A stretch of DNA of 64,000 nt from Myxococcota bacterium (GCA_023150875.1 JAKLKC010000005.1:62001-126000), one strand, 5' to 3'. Positions 1-8,964 are shown, counted from the stretch's first letter. The notes: generated by a model not told the origin, from the sequence alone. Numbers and translations: made by a program.

Positions 1-293
1 CCGGGGGCGCCGCGGCTCTCGAGGAGCAGGTTGACGCGGAAGGTGCCGACGACCCGATGGGGGAAGGTGTCGAGGCAGCGGGAGCACTCCAGGTGCAGCG
101 CCACCTCGTATCGACCGTGCACCTCCACCCGGTGGCGCCGCCGGTGCAGGCGCACGCTCGCCTCGCCCCCGGGCTCCCCCCGTCCCCCGGCGACCTCGAG
201 GAGGGACTCGCGCCAGGCGGACTCGTGCCCCGCGAGGTGGACCTCGCGCCCTGCCTTCGGGATCTCGTCGATGCGGACGTGGTAGGACGGCAT
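1..293 (-). CDS. YceD/DUF177 family protein (partial, 3' end outside window)
   Basis: Read on the minus strand from the ATG at 291-293, this frame stays open to the window edge (97 codons visible), so the C-terminus is missing. The translation begins MPSYHVRIDEIPKAGREV and carries the CxxC signature ECSRCLDTF near residues 78-86, then a beta-strand-rich stretch. This is the pattern of the DUF177/YceD family, small proteins linked to 23S rRNA accumulation and usually encoded just upstream of rpmF (ribosomal protein L32). If the usual order holds, rpmF lies just left of the window. It is transcribed divergently from the gene at 547. Family assignment rests on the CxxC motif and the N-terminal pattern; the second half could not be inspected. 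Confidence 0.75.
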   Translation of the reverse strand, partial: MPSYHVRIDEIPKAGREVHLAGHESAWRESLLEVAGGRGEPGGEASVRLHRRRHRVEVHGRYEVALHLECSRCLDTFPHRVVGTFRVNLLLESRGAP

Positions 294-546
294 GGGGTGG
301 GGACGGGCCGCGGCGGTCAGGGGTACCCCCCCGCCCCACGGCGACGGGTCATTATGAGGATCGGGGGAGAGGTGTCAAGGAGCCCTCGCCGGCTCCCAGC
401 ACCGACGGAAGCCCGCCGGCTCGACCGGGGCCGCGGCGGCACGGGTCCAGTCTGGCCGCCCGTCGGGCCGTGTGCTATGCCTCCATGGCACGACGATCCG
501 CCCCCTCATGCGCCTTGGGGCCAGGATCGCCGTGCCGGGAGGATGA
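294..546. other. Divergent intergenic region
   Basis: These 253 bases separate the YceD-like gene (minus) from the gene at 547 (plus) and must hold both promoters. A TATGCC element at 476-481 is a possible -10 box for the rightward gene, but no convincing -35 box accompanies it. I see no terminator, repeat or small gene. Confidence 0.4.
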
Positions 547-1362
547 ATGCGTAGCCTCGTCCGATGGCTCGGAGCGATGGCGACCGGACTCGCGCTGGTC
601 GGTCCCGTGGGAGCGGCCTGGGCCGAGGGGGGCGGGATCCCCGAGGAGGGCTCCGAGGGGGCCTCGCTGTGGGAGGAGGGCTTCGCCCTGTACCGCGCCG
701 GGGACTACGGCGCGGCGGCGTCGCGCCTGGAGCGCCTGGTGGAGGCCGACCCCGGCGACGTCCCCGCCCGGCTCTACCTGGCCGACTGCTACGAGCGCCT
801 GGGGCAGCCCGGACGGGCCCTTGAGCTGGAGACGAGGGCCAAGGAGGAGCGCCGCTCGGCGGCCGAGTTCCGGCCGAAGGAGGTGGAGGCCATCAAGGAT
901 GGGGAGGACCGGCCCGCCGCGCCCCGGCGCTCCCATCGGTCGGGGCGCCTCCTCGGGGTGGGCATGAGCCTGCTCGGGCCCTCGGGGACCGTCGGCTTGT
1001 TCGCCGAGGTCCTCCCCCTGCCCTTCCTCGCCGGGGAAGTGGGATGGGGCTTCGGGATCGGCCGCATCCAGTCCTGGTGGGCCGAGGTCAAGCTGGTCCC
1101 GGCCCCGGGCGCGTGGAGTCCCTTCGTCGGCGCCGGCGTGCTGGGGCTGTTCGGTGTGGTGAAGGACATCGACTACGAGGCCCTGGGCCCCGCCGGGGAG
1201 GCGCTGCTGTCCAGAGAACTGCACGCCTACGCCACCGCCGGCCTCATGCTGATGACCCGCAAGGGCTTCTCGTGCCAGTTCGCGGTCGGCTTCGCGTGGA
1301 CGGGGGTCCTGGAGTACCCGGTCTTCGTGATGCCGGGCTACCGCATGAGCTGGCACTTCTGA
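547..1362 (+). CDS. Secreted TPR protein with barrel-like C-terminal domain, function unknown
   Basis: A 271-residue protein with a good Shine-Dalgarno (GGGAGGATGA) just before the ATG. Residues 1-26 form a classical signal peptide ending AWA. Residues about 38-105 read as one and a half tetratricopeptide repeats (ALYRAGDYGAAASRLERL, then LYLADCYERLGQPGRALEL). From about residue 135 the chain consists of short alternating Gly/aromatic strands and ends in YRMSWHF, with a terminal Phe as in outer-membrane beta-barrels. I infer an envelope protein with a TPR head and a small barrel or beta-sandwich. It is convergent with the next gene, with only 18 bases between stops. No specific function can be assigned. 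Confidence 0.75.
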   Translation: MRSLVRWLGAMATGLALVGPVGAAWAEGGGIPEEGSEGASLWEEGFALYRAGDYGAAASRLERLVEADPGDVPARLYLADCYERLGQPGRALELETRAKEERRSAAEFRPKEVEAIKDGEDRPAAPRRSHRSGRLLGVGMSLLGPSGTVGLFAEVLPLPFLAGEVGWGFGIGRIQSWWAEVKLVPAPGAWSPFVGAGVLGLFGVVKDIDYEALGPAGEALLSRELHAYATAGLMLMTRKGFSCQFAVGFAWTGVLEYPVFVMPGYRMSWHF

Positions 1363-1380
1363 CCGCGTCCTCCGGGGGTC

Positions 1381-2532
1381 TCAGGGATCCGCCAGCCGCA
1401 GGCCCCTCCGGGGGAACATCTCGAGGTAGGTCGGCCGCAGCGCGTCCAGGTCCGCGGGACTCTTGACCGGCAGGAAGCGCCCCTCGGGGCCGAGCCGGGG
1501 GACGAGGAGGTACTCGGCCGGGATCCAGGCGGTCAGCTCGCCCACCAGGCGCTCGAACTGGATCACCTCGCCGCCCTCCACCCGCTTGAGGACGTGGAAC
1601 CAGGTGAGGGGGTAGGGTCGCCCCAGCAGCTCCAGGTCGACGAGCAGGGTGTTGGTGTTGAAGACCGGTACCCGCGACGTGTCGAAGCCCGGCGGGATCC
1701 GGAACCCCTCCAGGATCTGCACCCTGCCCCCCACCCTCGCGGGGCATCCGCCGGAGTCCCCGGGGTGCTTCTCGACGACCTCGGCGGTCAGACCCGACGA
1801 GAACGCCAGGTGCCGCCCCACCGCCCCGGGAAGGGGGCCGGCGCCGAGGTTGTCCACGTTGTAGACCAGGACCATCTCCACGCCCTGGGCGGCCATCCAG
1901 TCCAGGATCCCCGATGCTCGGGCCCGCTCGCAGGCGTCGCCATGGCCCGGCCCATAGAACGAGGCGGTCCCCTTGGGGTCCCGGAAGAGGCCGCCGTCGG
2001 CGCGGATCCGGGGCATGATCCCCTGCACGAAGGTCCGGACCCGCTCCCGCCGCAGGCCCAGCCATCCGGTCTCGTCGAGGTGGCGGCGCGTGGCCTCGTC
2101 GGTGGCGAAGCTGTTCATCAGCGCCACGGGGATCCGGGCACCGTAGCGCTCCTCCAGGTCCAGGATCCGCCGCGCCGTGAGCTGGAGGAAGGATCGCCCG
2201 GGGAGGGCCTCCACGACTCCCTTGACCACGCCGCCGAAGCGGGTGGCCATGCCGCCGTTCAGCACGATCACGCCGAGGCGCCCCTCGGCCATGGCCTGGG
2301 CGCCCGCGGTGTCCAGGGCGTCCCGAACGCGGGTGCCCCTGGGCGGAAGTCCGGGGAAGGCGTCCGGCGATGGCGCCTCGATGGGCTCGCGCACCCAGTT
2401 CACCGAGGGGTCGTAGCCCACCTCGATGACCCGAGCGGCGAGGTCCCGGAAGTCGGCCTCCCGGAATCCGAACGCGTCCAGGAGGGCGCGCTCCGCGGTG
2501 GTGAGATCGTCGAGGGGATGACGCCGATTCAA
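1381..2532 (-). CDS. UDPGP-family UTP-sugar-1-phosphate uridylyltransferase
   Basis: A 383-residue protein of the UDPGP family, which couples UTP and a sugar 1-phosphate to give UDP-sugar and pyrophosphate in the cytoplasm. The nucleotide-binding signature reads VILNGGMATRFGG at residues 89-101 with a basic residue (K104) just after it, close to the eukaryotic-type NGG(L/M)xT form rather than the bacterial GalU form. Further family-like segments are YNVDNLGA, VFNTNTLLV and FERLVGELTAW. I chose TTG at 2530-2532 as start because GGGGAG lies 9 bases upstream and the translation becomes family-like only after it; the frame is open further upstream to 2646 with low-complexity sequence. The sugar (glucose or N-acetylhexosamine) cannot be decided from sequence alone. 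Confidence 0.8.
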   Translation of the reverse strand: MNRRHPLDDLTTAERALLDAFGFREADFRDLAARVIEVGYDPSVNWVREPIEAPSPDAFPGLPPRGTRVRDALDTAGAQAMAEGRLGVIVLNGGMATRFGGVVKGVVEALPGRSFLQLTARRILDLEERYGARIPVALMNSFATDEATRRHLDETGWLGLRRERVRTFVQGIMPRIRADGGLFRDPKGTASFYGPGHGDACERARASGILDWMAAQGVEMVLVYNVDNLGAGPLPGAVGRHLAFSSGLTAEVVEKHPGDSGGCPARVGGRVQILEGFRIPPGFDTSRVPVFNTNTLLVDLELLGRPYPLTWFHVLKRVEGGEVIQFERLVGELTAWIPAEYLLVPRLGPEGRFLPVKSPADLDALRPTYLEMFPRRGLRLADP

Positions 2533-2822
2533 GTGGTGATCTCCCCGCCGCGGCGCGGCGGTGGGTTCGCCCGACCGCCATCCTGGCGGTGCCCACCCGA
2601 GACCCGGTCCAATATGGCCGGACCGGGGCCACCGTTTCAACCGCACCGCGCTTCGGCCGGGCGATCCTCTCGGCAGCGGCGCGGCGCCGATGCCTCCGTG
2701 GTCGGACGTGGATGTGGACAGAGGTCGAATCGTGGACTACTTTGGTCCACGACTATGGCGGGCGGACGCGGTGGGGCGAGAGAACGGGTGCCCCGGGCAC
2801 CCACTTCGTGGAGGACGAGAGA

Positions 2823-3047
2823 GTGGCGGAACATGCGCTGGACGCCAAGGGCCTCATGTGCCCCATGCCCATCGTCAAGCTCAGCAAGCTCATGAGGGCC
2901 CTTCCCACGGGCGACGTCGTCCGCATCGAGGCGGACGACCCCGCCTTCTGCAACGACCTCCGTGCCTGGAGCCACAAGACCGGCCACCCCATCATCGAGC
3001 TGCGGGAGATGGTCCGGGGCGGAGTCGCCCGGGTCGAGAGGACCTGA
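2823..3047 (+). CDS. TusA-family sulfur carrier protein
   Basis: A 74-residue protein of the TusA/SirA family, a sulfur-relay carrier that accepts persulfide on a conserved cysteine. The signature CPMPIVKL begins at Cys13, followed by the usual small alpha/beta core (GDVVRIEADDPAFCNDLRAW). I chose the GTG at 2823, preceded by GAGGACGAGAGA, because this gives the family's normal length; the same frame is open from 2589 but that extension is Arg/Ser-rich and unlike the family. Its stop overlaps the next ATG (TGATG), so it is translationally coupled to the DsrE-like gene. Together they suggest sulfur transfer or thiol-persulfide handling. Confidence 0.85.
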   Translation: MAEHALDAKGLMCPMPIVKLSKLMRALPTGDVVRIEADDPAFCNDLRAWSHKTGHPIIELREMVRGGVARVERT

Positions 3048-3739
3048 TGGGCGGCCCCAGCGCCGCCCTGGCCGGGGCGCCTGACCGGAAGGGGGGGCCC
3101 ATGGCCGCGCCGCCGCCCGACGCCGGGACCGCCACGGAGGTCCCGGGCGCCAGGGACCTCGCCGCGCTGAAGGCGGAGGTCAAGGCCGAGGTCCTCTCCG
3201 AGGTCCGGGGGGAGCTCGACGCGTTGCGGGCGCTCGTCTCTCGCTTCCCGCCCGACGCGGTGGCGGTGCGGGACAAGCGGACCATCGTGGTGTTCAGCGG
3301 CGACTACGACAAGCTGATGGCGGCCTTCATCATCGCCACCGGCGCGGCCTCGATGGGCACCGAGGTCTCCATGTACTTCACCTTCTGGGGCCTGAACGCG
3401 CTCCGCAGGCCCTCGGCGAAGGTCCGGGGGAAGTCGCTGGTGGAGCGCGCCTTCGGCTGGATGATGCCCGCCGGGCCGAAGCGCCAGGGGATCTCGAAGA
3501 TGAACATGATGGGCCTCGGCGGGCCCATGATCCGGCAGGTCATGAAGGCGAAGAACGTCGAGCCCTTGGAGGGGCTGATGGCCCTGGCCCAGGAGATGGG
3601 TGTGCGGATGATCGCCTGCCAGATGTCCATGGACATCCTGGGGATCCGGGGGGAGGAGCTGGTGGACGGCCTCCAGTTCGGCGGTGTCGCCACCTACCTC
3701 GGGGACGACGCCGACGCCCAGGCCAACCTGTTCATCTGA
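3047..3739 (+). CDS. DsrE/DsrF/DrsH-like family protein
   Basis: A 230-residue protein whose ATG overlaps the TusA stop by one base. The first 55 residues are Ala/Glu-rich and may form a short coiled coil (ALKAEVKAEVLSEVRGELDA). The rest matches the DrsE_2 family: a Rossmann-like beta strand (KRTIVVFSGDYDKLMAAF), the segment MYFTFWGLNALRR, the stretch KMNMMGLGGPM, a conserved Cys191 in MIACQMSMDILG, and a C-terminal YLGDDADAQANLFI. Such proteins often sit beside TusA and rhodanese genes and are thought to move sulfane sulfur. A later start (ATG at 3101) is possible and would remove the Gly/Ala leader. No sulfur-oxidation operon is visible around the pair. Confidence 0.82.
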   Translation: MGGPSAALAGAPDRKGGPMAAPPPDAGTATEVPGARDLAALKAEVKAEVLSEVRGELDALRALVSRFPPDAVAVRDKRTIVVFSGDYDKLMAAFIIATGAASMGTEVSMYFTFWGLNALRRPSAKVRGKSLVERAFGWMMPAGPKRQGISKMNMMGLGGPMIRQVMKAKNVEPLEGLMALAQEMGVRMIACQMSMDILGIRGEELVDGLQFGGVATYLGDDADAQANLFI

Positions 3740-3774
3740 CGAGCCCGGGCGGCCTGGACCGCCGTCGGTCCGGC

Positions 3775-5325
3775 TCAGCCGGGACCGGCGGGGACCGGGA
3801 TCCCCTCCTCGTCCACCACGGTGACCGGGTGGCCGAGGGAGCGGAGGGGCTCCTCTACGGTCGCGCGGTCGCCCACCACCACCACCACCAGGTGGTCGGG
3901 CCGGATCACCTGCCGGGCCGCGGCGTTGGCCTGCTCGGCGGTCACGCTCCGGATCGCCGCGGGGTGGTCCTCCAGCCAGGAGTCGGGCAGGCGCCACCAA
4001 CCGAGGGTGGCCAGTCGGCCCGCGGTGCCACCCTGGGTCTCGAAGGATGACGGGTAGCCCCGGACCAGGGACGACGCGGCGTAGTCCCGCTCCGCCGGGG
4101 ACAGGGGCCGCTCGCCCGCAAGTTCCCGGATCTCCTTCAGGATCTCCGCGACGCTCTCCCGGGTGTCCCCGGCCTTCACCGGAGCGGACACCACCCACAT
4201 GCCGGTGCTGGGCCAGTACTCGAAGCCCGATCGCGCGCCGTAGGTGTAGCCCTTGTCCTCCCGCAGGTTCAGGTTGATCCGGCTGGTGAACATGCCGCCG
4301 AAGGCGGCGTTGGCGATCAGGGTCGGGTAGTACAGCGGCGAGGTCCGCGGCACACCGACGTTGCCCACCCTGACCTGGGACTGGGACGCCCCGGGCTTGT
4401 CCACCAGCAGCACCCGCACTCCGGTGGCCGCCGTCACCTCCGGCGCCGGGATGGACCGGACCTTCCGCTTCTTCCACGTGCCGAGGTGCCGGACCAGCAT
4501 GGGCTCCAGCGTGGCGCGGTCGACGTTCCCCACCACCGCGAGGACGGCGTCGTTGGGCGCGTACCGCGCGGCGTGGAAGGCCACGAGGTCCTTGCGGGTG
4601 AGGGCGGCGAGGCTCGCCTCGCTGCCCTCGGTCGGGCGGCCCGCGTAGCCGGCGCCGAAGAGGGCGCGGCGGAAGACCCTCCCCGCGATCACCTCGGGCC
4701 TCGCCCGGCGGGCGACGACGTCGGCCTGGAGCAGCTTGCGGACCCGGTCCAGCTCCCCCTGGGGAAAGGTCGGGGAGGCGAGCATCTCGGCGACGATCTC
4801 CCAGCTCTCGTCGAGCTTGTCCGACAGGGCGTCGAAGTGGAGCGAGGTCGTCTCCAGGTCCACGTCGGTGCCCACGTCGGTGGCGAGGCGCTTGAGTCGC
4901 TCGGACAGGGTCAGGGCGTCCAGGCTCCGGGTGCCCTCGTCGAGCATGGACGCGGTGAACTGGGCCAGTCCCTCCTTGCCCGGCGGATCGGCCGCGGACC
5001 CTGAGCGGAAGACGAGGGAGGCCGTGACCAGGGGCAGCTCCCGGCGGGTGGAGAGGAGGACCTCCAGGCCGTTGGGCAGGACGAAGCGCTCGAAGTCGGG
5101 GGCCCGGAACTCGGGCTCGGGGCCGGGGACGGGGCGGGTGGCGCGCCACGGCTCCGCAGGCGGATCCGTGGGGACCTCGACCGTCGCGGCGGCCGGGGGC
5201 GCGGCCGGGGGCGAGGGAGCCCCGGGCGGCTTGCCCCCCTTGGCGGCGGAGGACGAGGTGGCGAGAAGGACCAGCAGGGCCAAGGCCGAGGCCGCGCGGG
5301 CCGGAGTGGAGGGACGGGGACTCAC
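3775..5325 (-). CDS. M16-family peptidase-like protein lacking the zinc motif
   Basis: A 516-residue secreted protein. The GTG start at 5323-5325 overlaps the stop of the upstream M16 gene (GTGA), indicating translational coupling. An N-terminal hydrophobic stretch (ASALALLVLLATSSSAA) is a signal peptide, followed by a Pro/Ala linker. The M16 fold begins at FERFVLPNGLEVLLSTRRELPLV, but where active members have HxxEH this protein has QFTASMLDEGT, the form typical of the inactive partner. The second M16 domain is evident at TSPLYYPTLIANAAFGGMFTSRINLNLREDKGYTYGA (quoted only as landmarks: GGMFTSRINLNLR). It probably forms a heterodimer with the product of the coupled gene, as in two-subunit periplasmic M16 proteases. 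Confidence 0.85.
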   Translation of the reverse strand: MSPRPSTPARAASALALLVLLATSSSAAKGGKPPGAPSPPAAPPAAATVEVPTDPPAEPWRATRPVPGPEPEFRAPDFERFVLPNGLEVLLSTRRELPLVTASLVFRSGSAADPPGKEGLAQFTASMLDEGTRSLDALTLSERLKRLATDVGTDVDLETTSLHFDALSDKLDESWEIVAEMLASPTFPQGELDRVRKLLQADVVARRARPEVIAGRVFRRALFGAGYAGRPTEGSEASLAALTRKDLVAFHAARYAPNDAVLAVVGNVDRATLEPMLVRHLGTWKKRKVRSIPAPEVTAATGVRVLLVDKPGASQSQVRVGNVGVPRTSPLYYPTLIANAAFGGMFTSRINLNLREDKGYTYGARSGFEYWPSTGMWVVSAPVKAGDTRESVAEILKEIRELAGERPLSPAERDYAASSLVRGYPSSFETQGGTAGRLATLGWWRLPDSWLEDHPAAIRSVTAEQANAAARQVIRPDHLVVVVVGDRATVEEPLRSLGHPVTVVDEEGIPVPAGPG

Positions 5326-6686
5326 GGGCGGGCCTCCTCGGCGACCGCCGCCTTGGGGGTCATGACGAGCACGTATCGCGCGTCGGGGCGCAGCCAATCG
5401 GCCACGGCCCCCTGGACGTCCTCGGCCGTGACCGCGAGGTAGCGGTCCAGGTCCTCCGCGACGTGGTCGGGCGTGCCGAGGTAGTGCAGGTAGCTGTTGA
5501 GCTGGGTCGCCCGGGCGAGCACCCCCTCCAGGCCGGAGAAGAACCCCTTCCGCCAGCCGTTGAGCGCCCTCTCCATCTCCTCCGCGCCGGGGGGCTCGGC
5601 GCGGAGGCGCTCGATCTCGGCGTCGATGGCCGCCTTCAGCTCGTCGGCGTCGTGCCCCGGGGCGGCGGTGGCCACGATGGTATACACGCTGCCGAGCTGG
5701 GCCGACGCCTGGTACGCGGCGACGTCCTGGGCGATGCGCTTCTCGTACACCAGCGAGCGGTACAGGCGCGAGCTCTTCCCGTCGGTGAGCACCGAGCTGA
5801 GGACGTCCAGGGCGGCGTCGCCCGGCGCATAGATGGGCGGAGTCCGCCAGTTCAGCCAGATCCGCGGGAAGGGGACGTTGGGGTCCTCGATCACCTCCAC
5901 CGTCTCGGACGCGAGGTGGACCGGGGGGGGCTCCAGCGCCGGCGCGGGCTCGCCCCCGGGGATGGAGCCGAAATACTTCTCCACCAGGGCCTTCGTGGCC
6001 TCCACGTCGATGTCCCCCGCGATGGCGATGCTGGCGTTCTGGGGCACGTACCAGCGCCGGAAGAACGCCTTGACGTCGTCCAGGCTGGCCCTCTCGAGAT
6101 CCGCGTGGTCCCCGATGGGCAGGTGGTGGTAGGGGTGCCCCTCGGGCCAGATCCCCTCCACGATGTACTTCCGGGCGAGGCCGTAGGGCACGTTCTCGTA
6201 GCGTTGGCGCCGCTCGTTCCGCACCACGTCCCGCTGGTTGTCGAGGTTGGCCTGGTCCAGCGCCGGCAGCAACCACCCCATGCGGTCGGACTCCAGCCAG
6301 AGGGCGAGCTCGAGCTGGTTGCTGGGGAGCACCTGCCAGTAGTCGGTGCGCTCGGCGCTGGTGGACCCGTTGACCTGGCCGCCCGCCTCGATCAGGAGCT
6401 CCATGTACTCGCCCCGGTGGTGCGCCGAACCCTGGAACATCAGGTGCTCGAACAGGTGGGCGAAGCCGGTCAGGCCGGGCTGCTCCTGCTTGGAGCCGAC
6501 GTGGTACCAGACGCTGACCGCCACCAGGGGCAGGTCCCGGTCCTGGTGGAGGACCACGTCGAGGCCGTTGGCCAGCTCGTAGTGGATGGACGGGATGCTG
6601 GGGGCCTGCTCCCCCCCCGCCGCGGCGACACCCGCCGGGGCGAGCAGCACCGCGGCGAGGCCGCCCCAGATGGACTTCGGGCTCAT
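5322..6686 (-). CDS. Secreted M16-family zinc metalloprotease (active subunit)
   Basis: A 454-residue protein with a signal peptide (residues 1-23). The M16 zinc-binding motif is intact: HLFEH at residues 77-81, with the third ligand Glu158 in VVRNERRQRYE, at the usual spacing of 77 residues. A C-terminal M16_C domain follows (VLTDGKSSRLYRSLVYEKRIAQDVAAY). It should act in the periplasm or be membrane-attached, cleaving small proteins or peptides. Its stop overlaps the start of the next gene, an M16 protein without the motif, so the two look like the catalytic and structural subunits of one enzyme. Upstream lies the divergent HD-GYP gene. Confidence 0.9.
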   Translation of the reverse strand: MSPKSIWGGLAAVLLAPAGVAAAGGEQAPSIPSIHYELANGLDVVLHQDRDLPLVAVSVWYHVGSKQEQPGLTGFAHLFEHLMFQGSAHHRGEYMELLIEAGGQVNGSTSAERTDYWQVLPSNQLELALWLESDRMGWLLPALDQANLDNQRDVVRNERRQRYENVPYGLARKYIVEGIWPEGHPYHHLPIGDHADLERASLDDVKAFFRRWYVPQNASIAIAGDIDVEATKALVEKYFGSIPGGEPAPALEPPPVHLASETVEVIEDPNVPFPRIWLNWRTPPIYAPGDAALDVLSSVLTDGKSSRLYRSLVYEKRIAQDVAAYQASAQLGSVYTIVATAAPGHDADELKAAIDAEIERLRAEPPGAEEMERALNGWRKGFFSGLEGVLARATQLNSYLHYLGTPDHVAEDLDRYLAVTAEDVQGAVADWLRPDARYVLVMTPKAAVAEEARP

Positions 6687-6816
6687 GGTGGGTTCCTTCC
6701 CCTGGAAGCGGAGCGTCTACCACAGACCCGATCCCCCGGCAAACATTCCCGGCGCCCGTCTTCCCCTCGGCGGGCGGGCGCCTATGCTTCCACCGCCGGG
6801 CGGAGAGGGATGGAGG

Positions 6817-7485
6817 ATGGCGACGGCGACGGGCGGAGCGCCCGACGACGGGCCCGCCGGACGGGGCGGGCACCAGGCCCGAGGGTTCGGGGCCATCCTC
6901 CGGACGCTGATGGCCCGGCTCGCGGCCCGGGACGCCGCCACCGCCGGGCACTGCGCCCGTGTCGCCCGGTACGCCCGGGCCGTGGCGTCCCGGAGGGGCC
7001 TGCCCCCCGCGGTCGCGCTCGCCACCCACTACGCGGGGCTGCTCCACGACTACGGGAAGATCGGCGTGGACCACTCGGTCCTGAGCAAGCCCGGCCGCCT
7101 CACGCCGGAGGAGCGCCGCCACGTCCGGACCCACGCCCGGCTCACCTGGGACCTGCTGGGCCGGCTGCCCCTGCCCGATGCGCTCGCGGACCTGCCCCTC
7201 CTGGCGGCCGCCCACCACGAGAGGTGGGACGGGGGAGGCTACCCGTTCGGACTGGAGGGCGAAGCGATCCCGGTGGCGGCGCGCATCGTCACCCTCGCCG
7301 ACGTCTTCGACTCGCTCACCGCCGCGAGGCCCTACCGTCAGGCGATCGGCGTCGAGCAGGCGCTCGGGATCCTGGAGGAGGGGAGGGACTCCGCCTACGG
7401 CGGCGAGGACCTGGACGCCTTCATGGCCTGGGCGAGGGAGGTGGAGGGACCGAGGCGGGAGGAGCGACGGCGGCGCGCTCCCTGA
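6817..7485 (+). CDS. HD-GYP domain phosphohydrolase
   Basis: A 222-residue cytoplasmic protein consisting almost only of an HD-GYP domain, the family that degrades cyclic di-GMP or related cyclic dinucleotides. Motifs: H77-D78 in LLHDYGKIG, HHE at 133-135, and DGGGYP at 138-143 (the GYP signature with Gly for the common Thr), then RIVTLADVFDSLTAARPYR. All expected metal ligands appear present. No receiver or sensor domain is attached, so input must come from elsewhere. ATG at 6817 is preceded by GGAGAGGGATGGAGG; an upstream extension of the frame is not protein-like. Confidence 0.85.
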   Translation: MATATGGAPDDGPAGRGGHQARGFGAILRTLMARLAARDAATAGHCARVARYARAVASRRGLPPAVALATHYAGLLHDYGKIGVDHSVLSKPGRLTPEERRHVRTHARLTWDLLGRLPLPDALADLPLLAAAHHERWDGGGYPFGLEGEAIPVAARIVTLADVFDSLTAARPYRQAIGVEQALGILEEGRDSAYGGEDLDAFMAWAREVEGPRREERRRRAP

Positions 7486-7517
7486 GAAGAACGAGGATCG
7501 CCGTCGCCGGGTGGGAC

Positions 7518-8849
7518 TCAGCGGCGGCGGCGCGCGGTCCCGGCCGACACCACGGCTCCGATGACCATGAGGCCGCCGAGGGCCGCCCCCCCGGCCCCGC
7601 GGGGGTCGGAGTCGCACTGGCAGCCGCCGACCGAGGGGCCGGGGCCTCCGCCCGAGGTGTCGTCGTCCCCGGCGCTGTCGTCGTCGTCTCCGCCCTCCCC
7701 TCCGCAGTCGGCGTCCTGGGCGTCGATGGCCCCGTCGCAGTCGTTGTCCACCTGGTCGAAGCACGCCTCGTCCGCGTCGGGAGAGAAGTCCCGGTCGGAG
7801 TCGTCGCAGTCCCCCGGGGCGGCGCCGTCGATGCAGGGCTCCGGCCCCTCGCAGTACCCGTCGCCGTCGTCGTCGGTCACGGTGGTGTCCTCGTCGACGC
7901 TGCCGTCGCAGTCGTCGTCGGCGCCGTTGGCGGTCTCCGGGGCTCCGGGGTGGACGTCGGCGTCGCCGTCGTCGCAGTCGTCGCCTCCGTCCGCCGTGGG
8001 GGCGTGGCCGTCCCCGTCCCCGTCGGAGGCGTCGTGGCCGTCGCAGTTCTGGTCCACCCCGTCGCCAGGCACGTCGACCTCGCCGGGGCCGATGGAGCCG
8101 TCGTCGTCGTCGCAGTCCCCGTCGCAGGCGCTGGAGCCGTCGCCGTCGAGGTCGAGGTCGGAGCAGGAGGTGACCACGTGCATGGCGTTCTCCAGGAGCT
8201 CCACGATGTCCTTGACTCCGTCGCCGTCGGCGTCGGGGTTCCCGTACTCGTCGGAGCTGAAGCCAAGGACCACCACCTTCTGGGACCGGGCGACGGTGGC
8301 CGCCACCGCCGTCGAGGCGATGCTGTCGTAGATCGCCGCCGAGAAGGCGGTGGGATCCGAGGAGTGGGGAGGGACTTCGACCCCGTTGACCTGGCTGTTG
8401 TTGGTCCCCTGGATGTTGCTGGGGACCGAGTTGGGGGAGGTGAAGAGGGTCCCGCCGTGCTGGTAGATCTGCCGGGCGTTGCCCGAGGCGCCGCCGATGG
8501 AGACGCCGAGGTTCTGCATGAAGGCGGTGTTGCTCTCCATGGCGTGGCTGTGGAAGACCACCGGCACCGCCGCGCCCAGGAGCGCCAGCAGCGCGGACTC
8601 GCCGCCGGAGTCCCCGAACCAGATCCTCGCGGTGTCGACGACCACGATGTCCCAGCCCGCGGTCGCCTGGCTGGCGAAGTCCTGGGCGGTGGAGACCAGG
8701 GTGCAGCTCCCACCCCCGTACGCCTGCTGGCACGCCAGGTGGGCCGAGGAGGGGCTGGTGTCGTCGAAGACGAGCACGGTCTCCGACCGCGCCGCGGCGG
8801 GGGCCAGCAGGGCGGCGCACAGCAGCGGGACGACGCGGTGGGCGCTCAT
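7518..8849 (-). CDS. Secreted MopE-repeat protein with MYXO-CTERM-like C-terminus
   Basis: A 443-residue protein; ATG at 8847-8849 follows a strong AAGGAGG. After a signal peptide (to about residue 21, AAARSE) comes a domain of about 200 residues (ETVLVFDDTSPSS, WDIVVVDTARIWFGDSGG, VVFHSHAMESN) that reads like a flavodoxin/ThuA-like alpha/beta fold. Then follow about four Asp/Cys-rich repeats of MopE type (DLDGDGSSACDGDCDDDDG, CDQVDNDCDGAIDAQD-like), which bind calcium or other metals. The tail has an acidic/Ser/Gly linker, a Cys pair (GGCQCDS), a hydrophobic helix and a terminal ARRRR: the layout of a MYXO-CTERM sorting signal, expected to be processed and displayed on the cell surface. Confidence 0.8.
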   Translation of the reverse strand: MSAHRVVPLLCAALLAPAAARSETVLVFDDTSPSSAHLACQQAYGGGSCTLVSTAQDFASQATAGWDIVVVDTARIWFGDSGGESALLALLGAAVPVVFHSHAMESNTAFMQNLGVSIGGASGNARQIYQHGGTLFTSPNSVPSNIQGTNNSQVNGVEVPPHSSDPTAFSAAIYDSIASTAVAATVARSQKVVVLGFSSDEYGNPDADGDGVKDIVELLENAMHVVTSCSDLDLDGDGSSACDGDCDDDDGSIGPGEVDVPGDGVDQNCDGHDASDGDGDGHAPTADGGDDCDDGDADVHPGAPETANGADDDCDGSVDEDTTVTDDDGDGYCEGPEPCIDGAAPGDCDDSDRDFSPDADEACFDQVDNDCDGAIDAQDADCGGEGGDDDDSAGDDDTSGGGPGPSVGGCQCDSDPRGAGGAALGGLMVIGAVVSAGTARRRR

Positions 8850-8964
8850 GGGGACGTCCTCCTTGGGGGACCGGCGGGGAGCCGGGCTCCGCCCGGGCGA
8901 AGCATACAGCAGCGCGCCGCGTCCCGCGCCGGTGTTCCGCCCGGACGCGACCCGCACCACCGGG

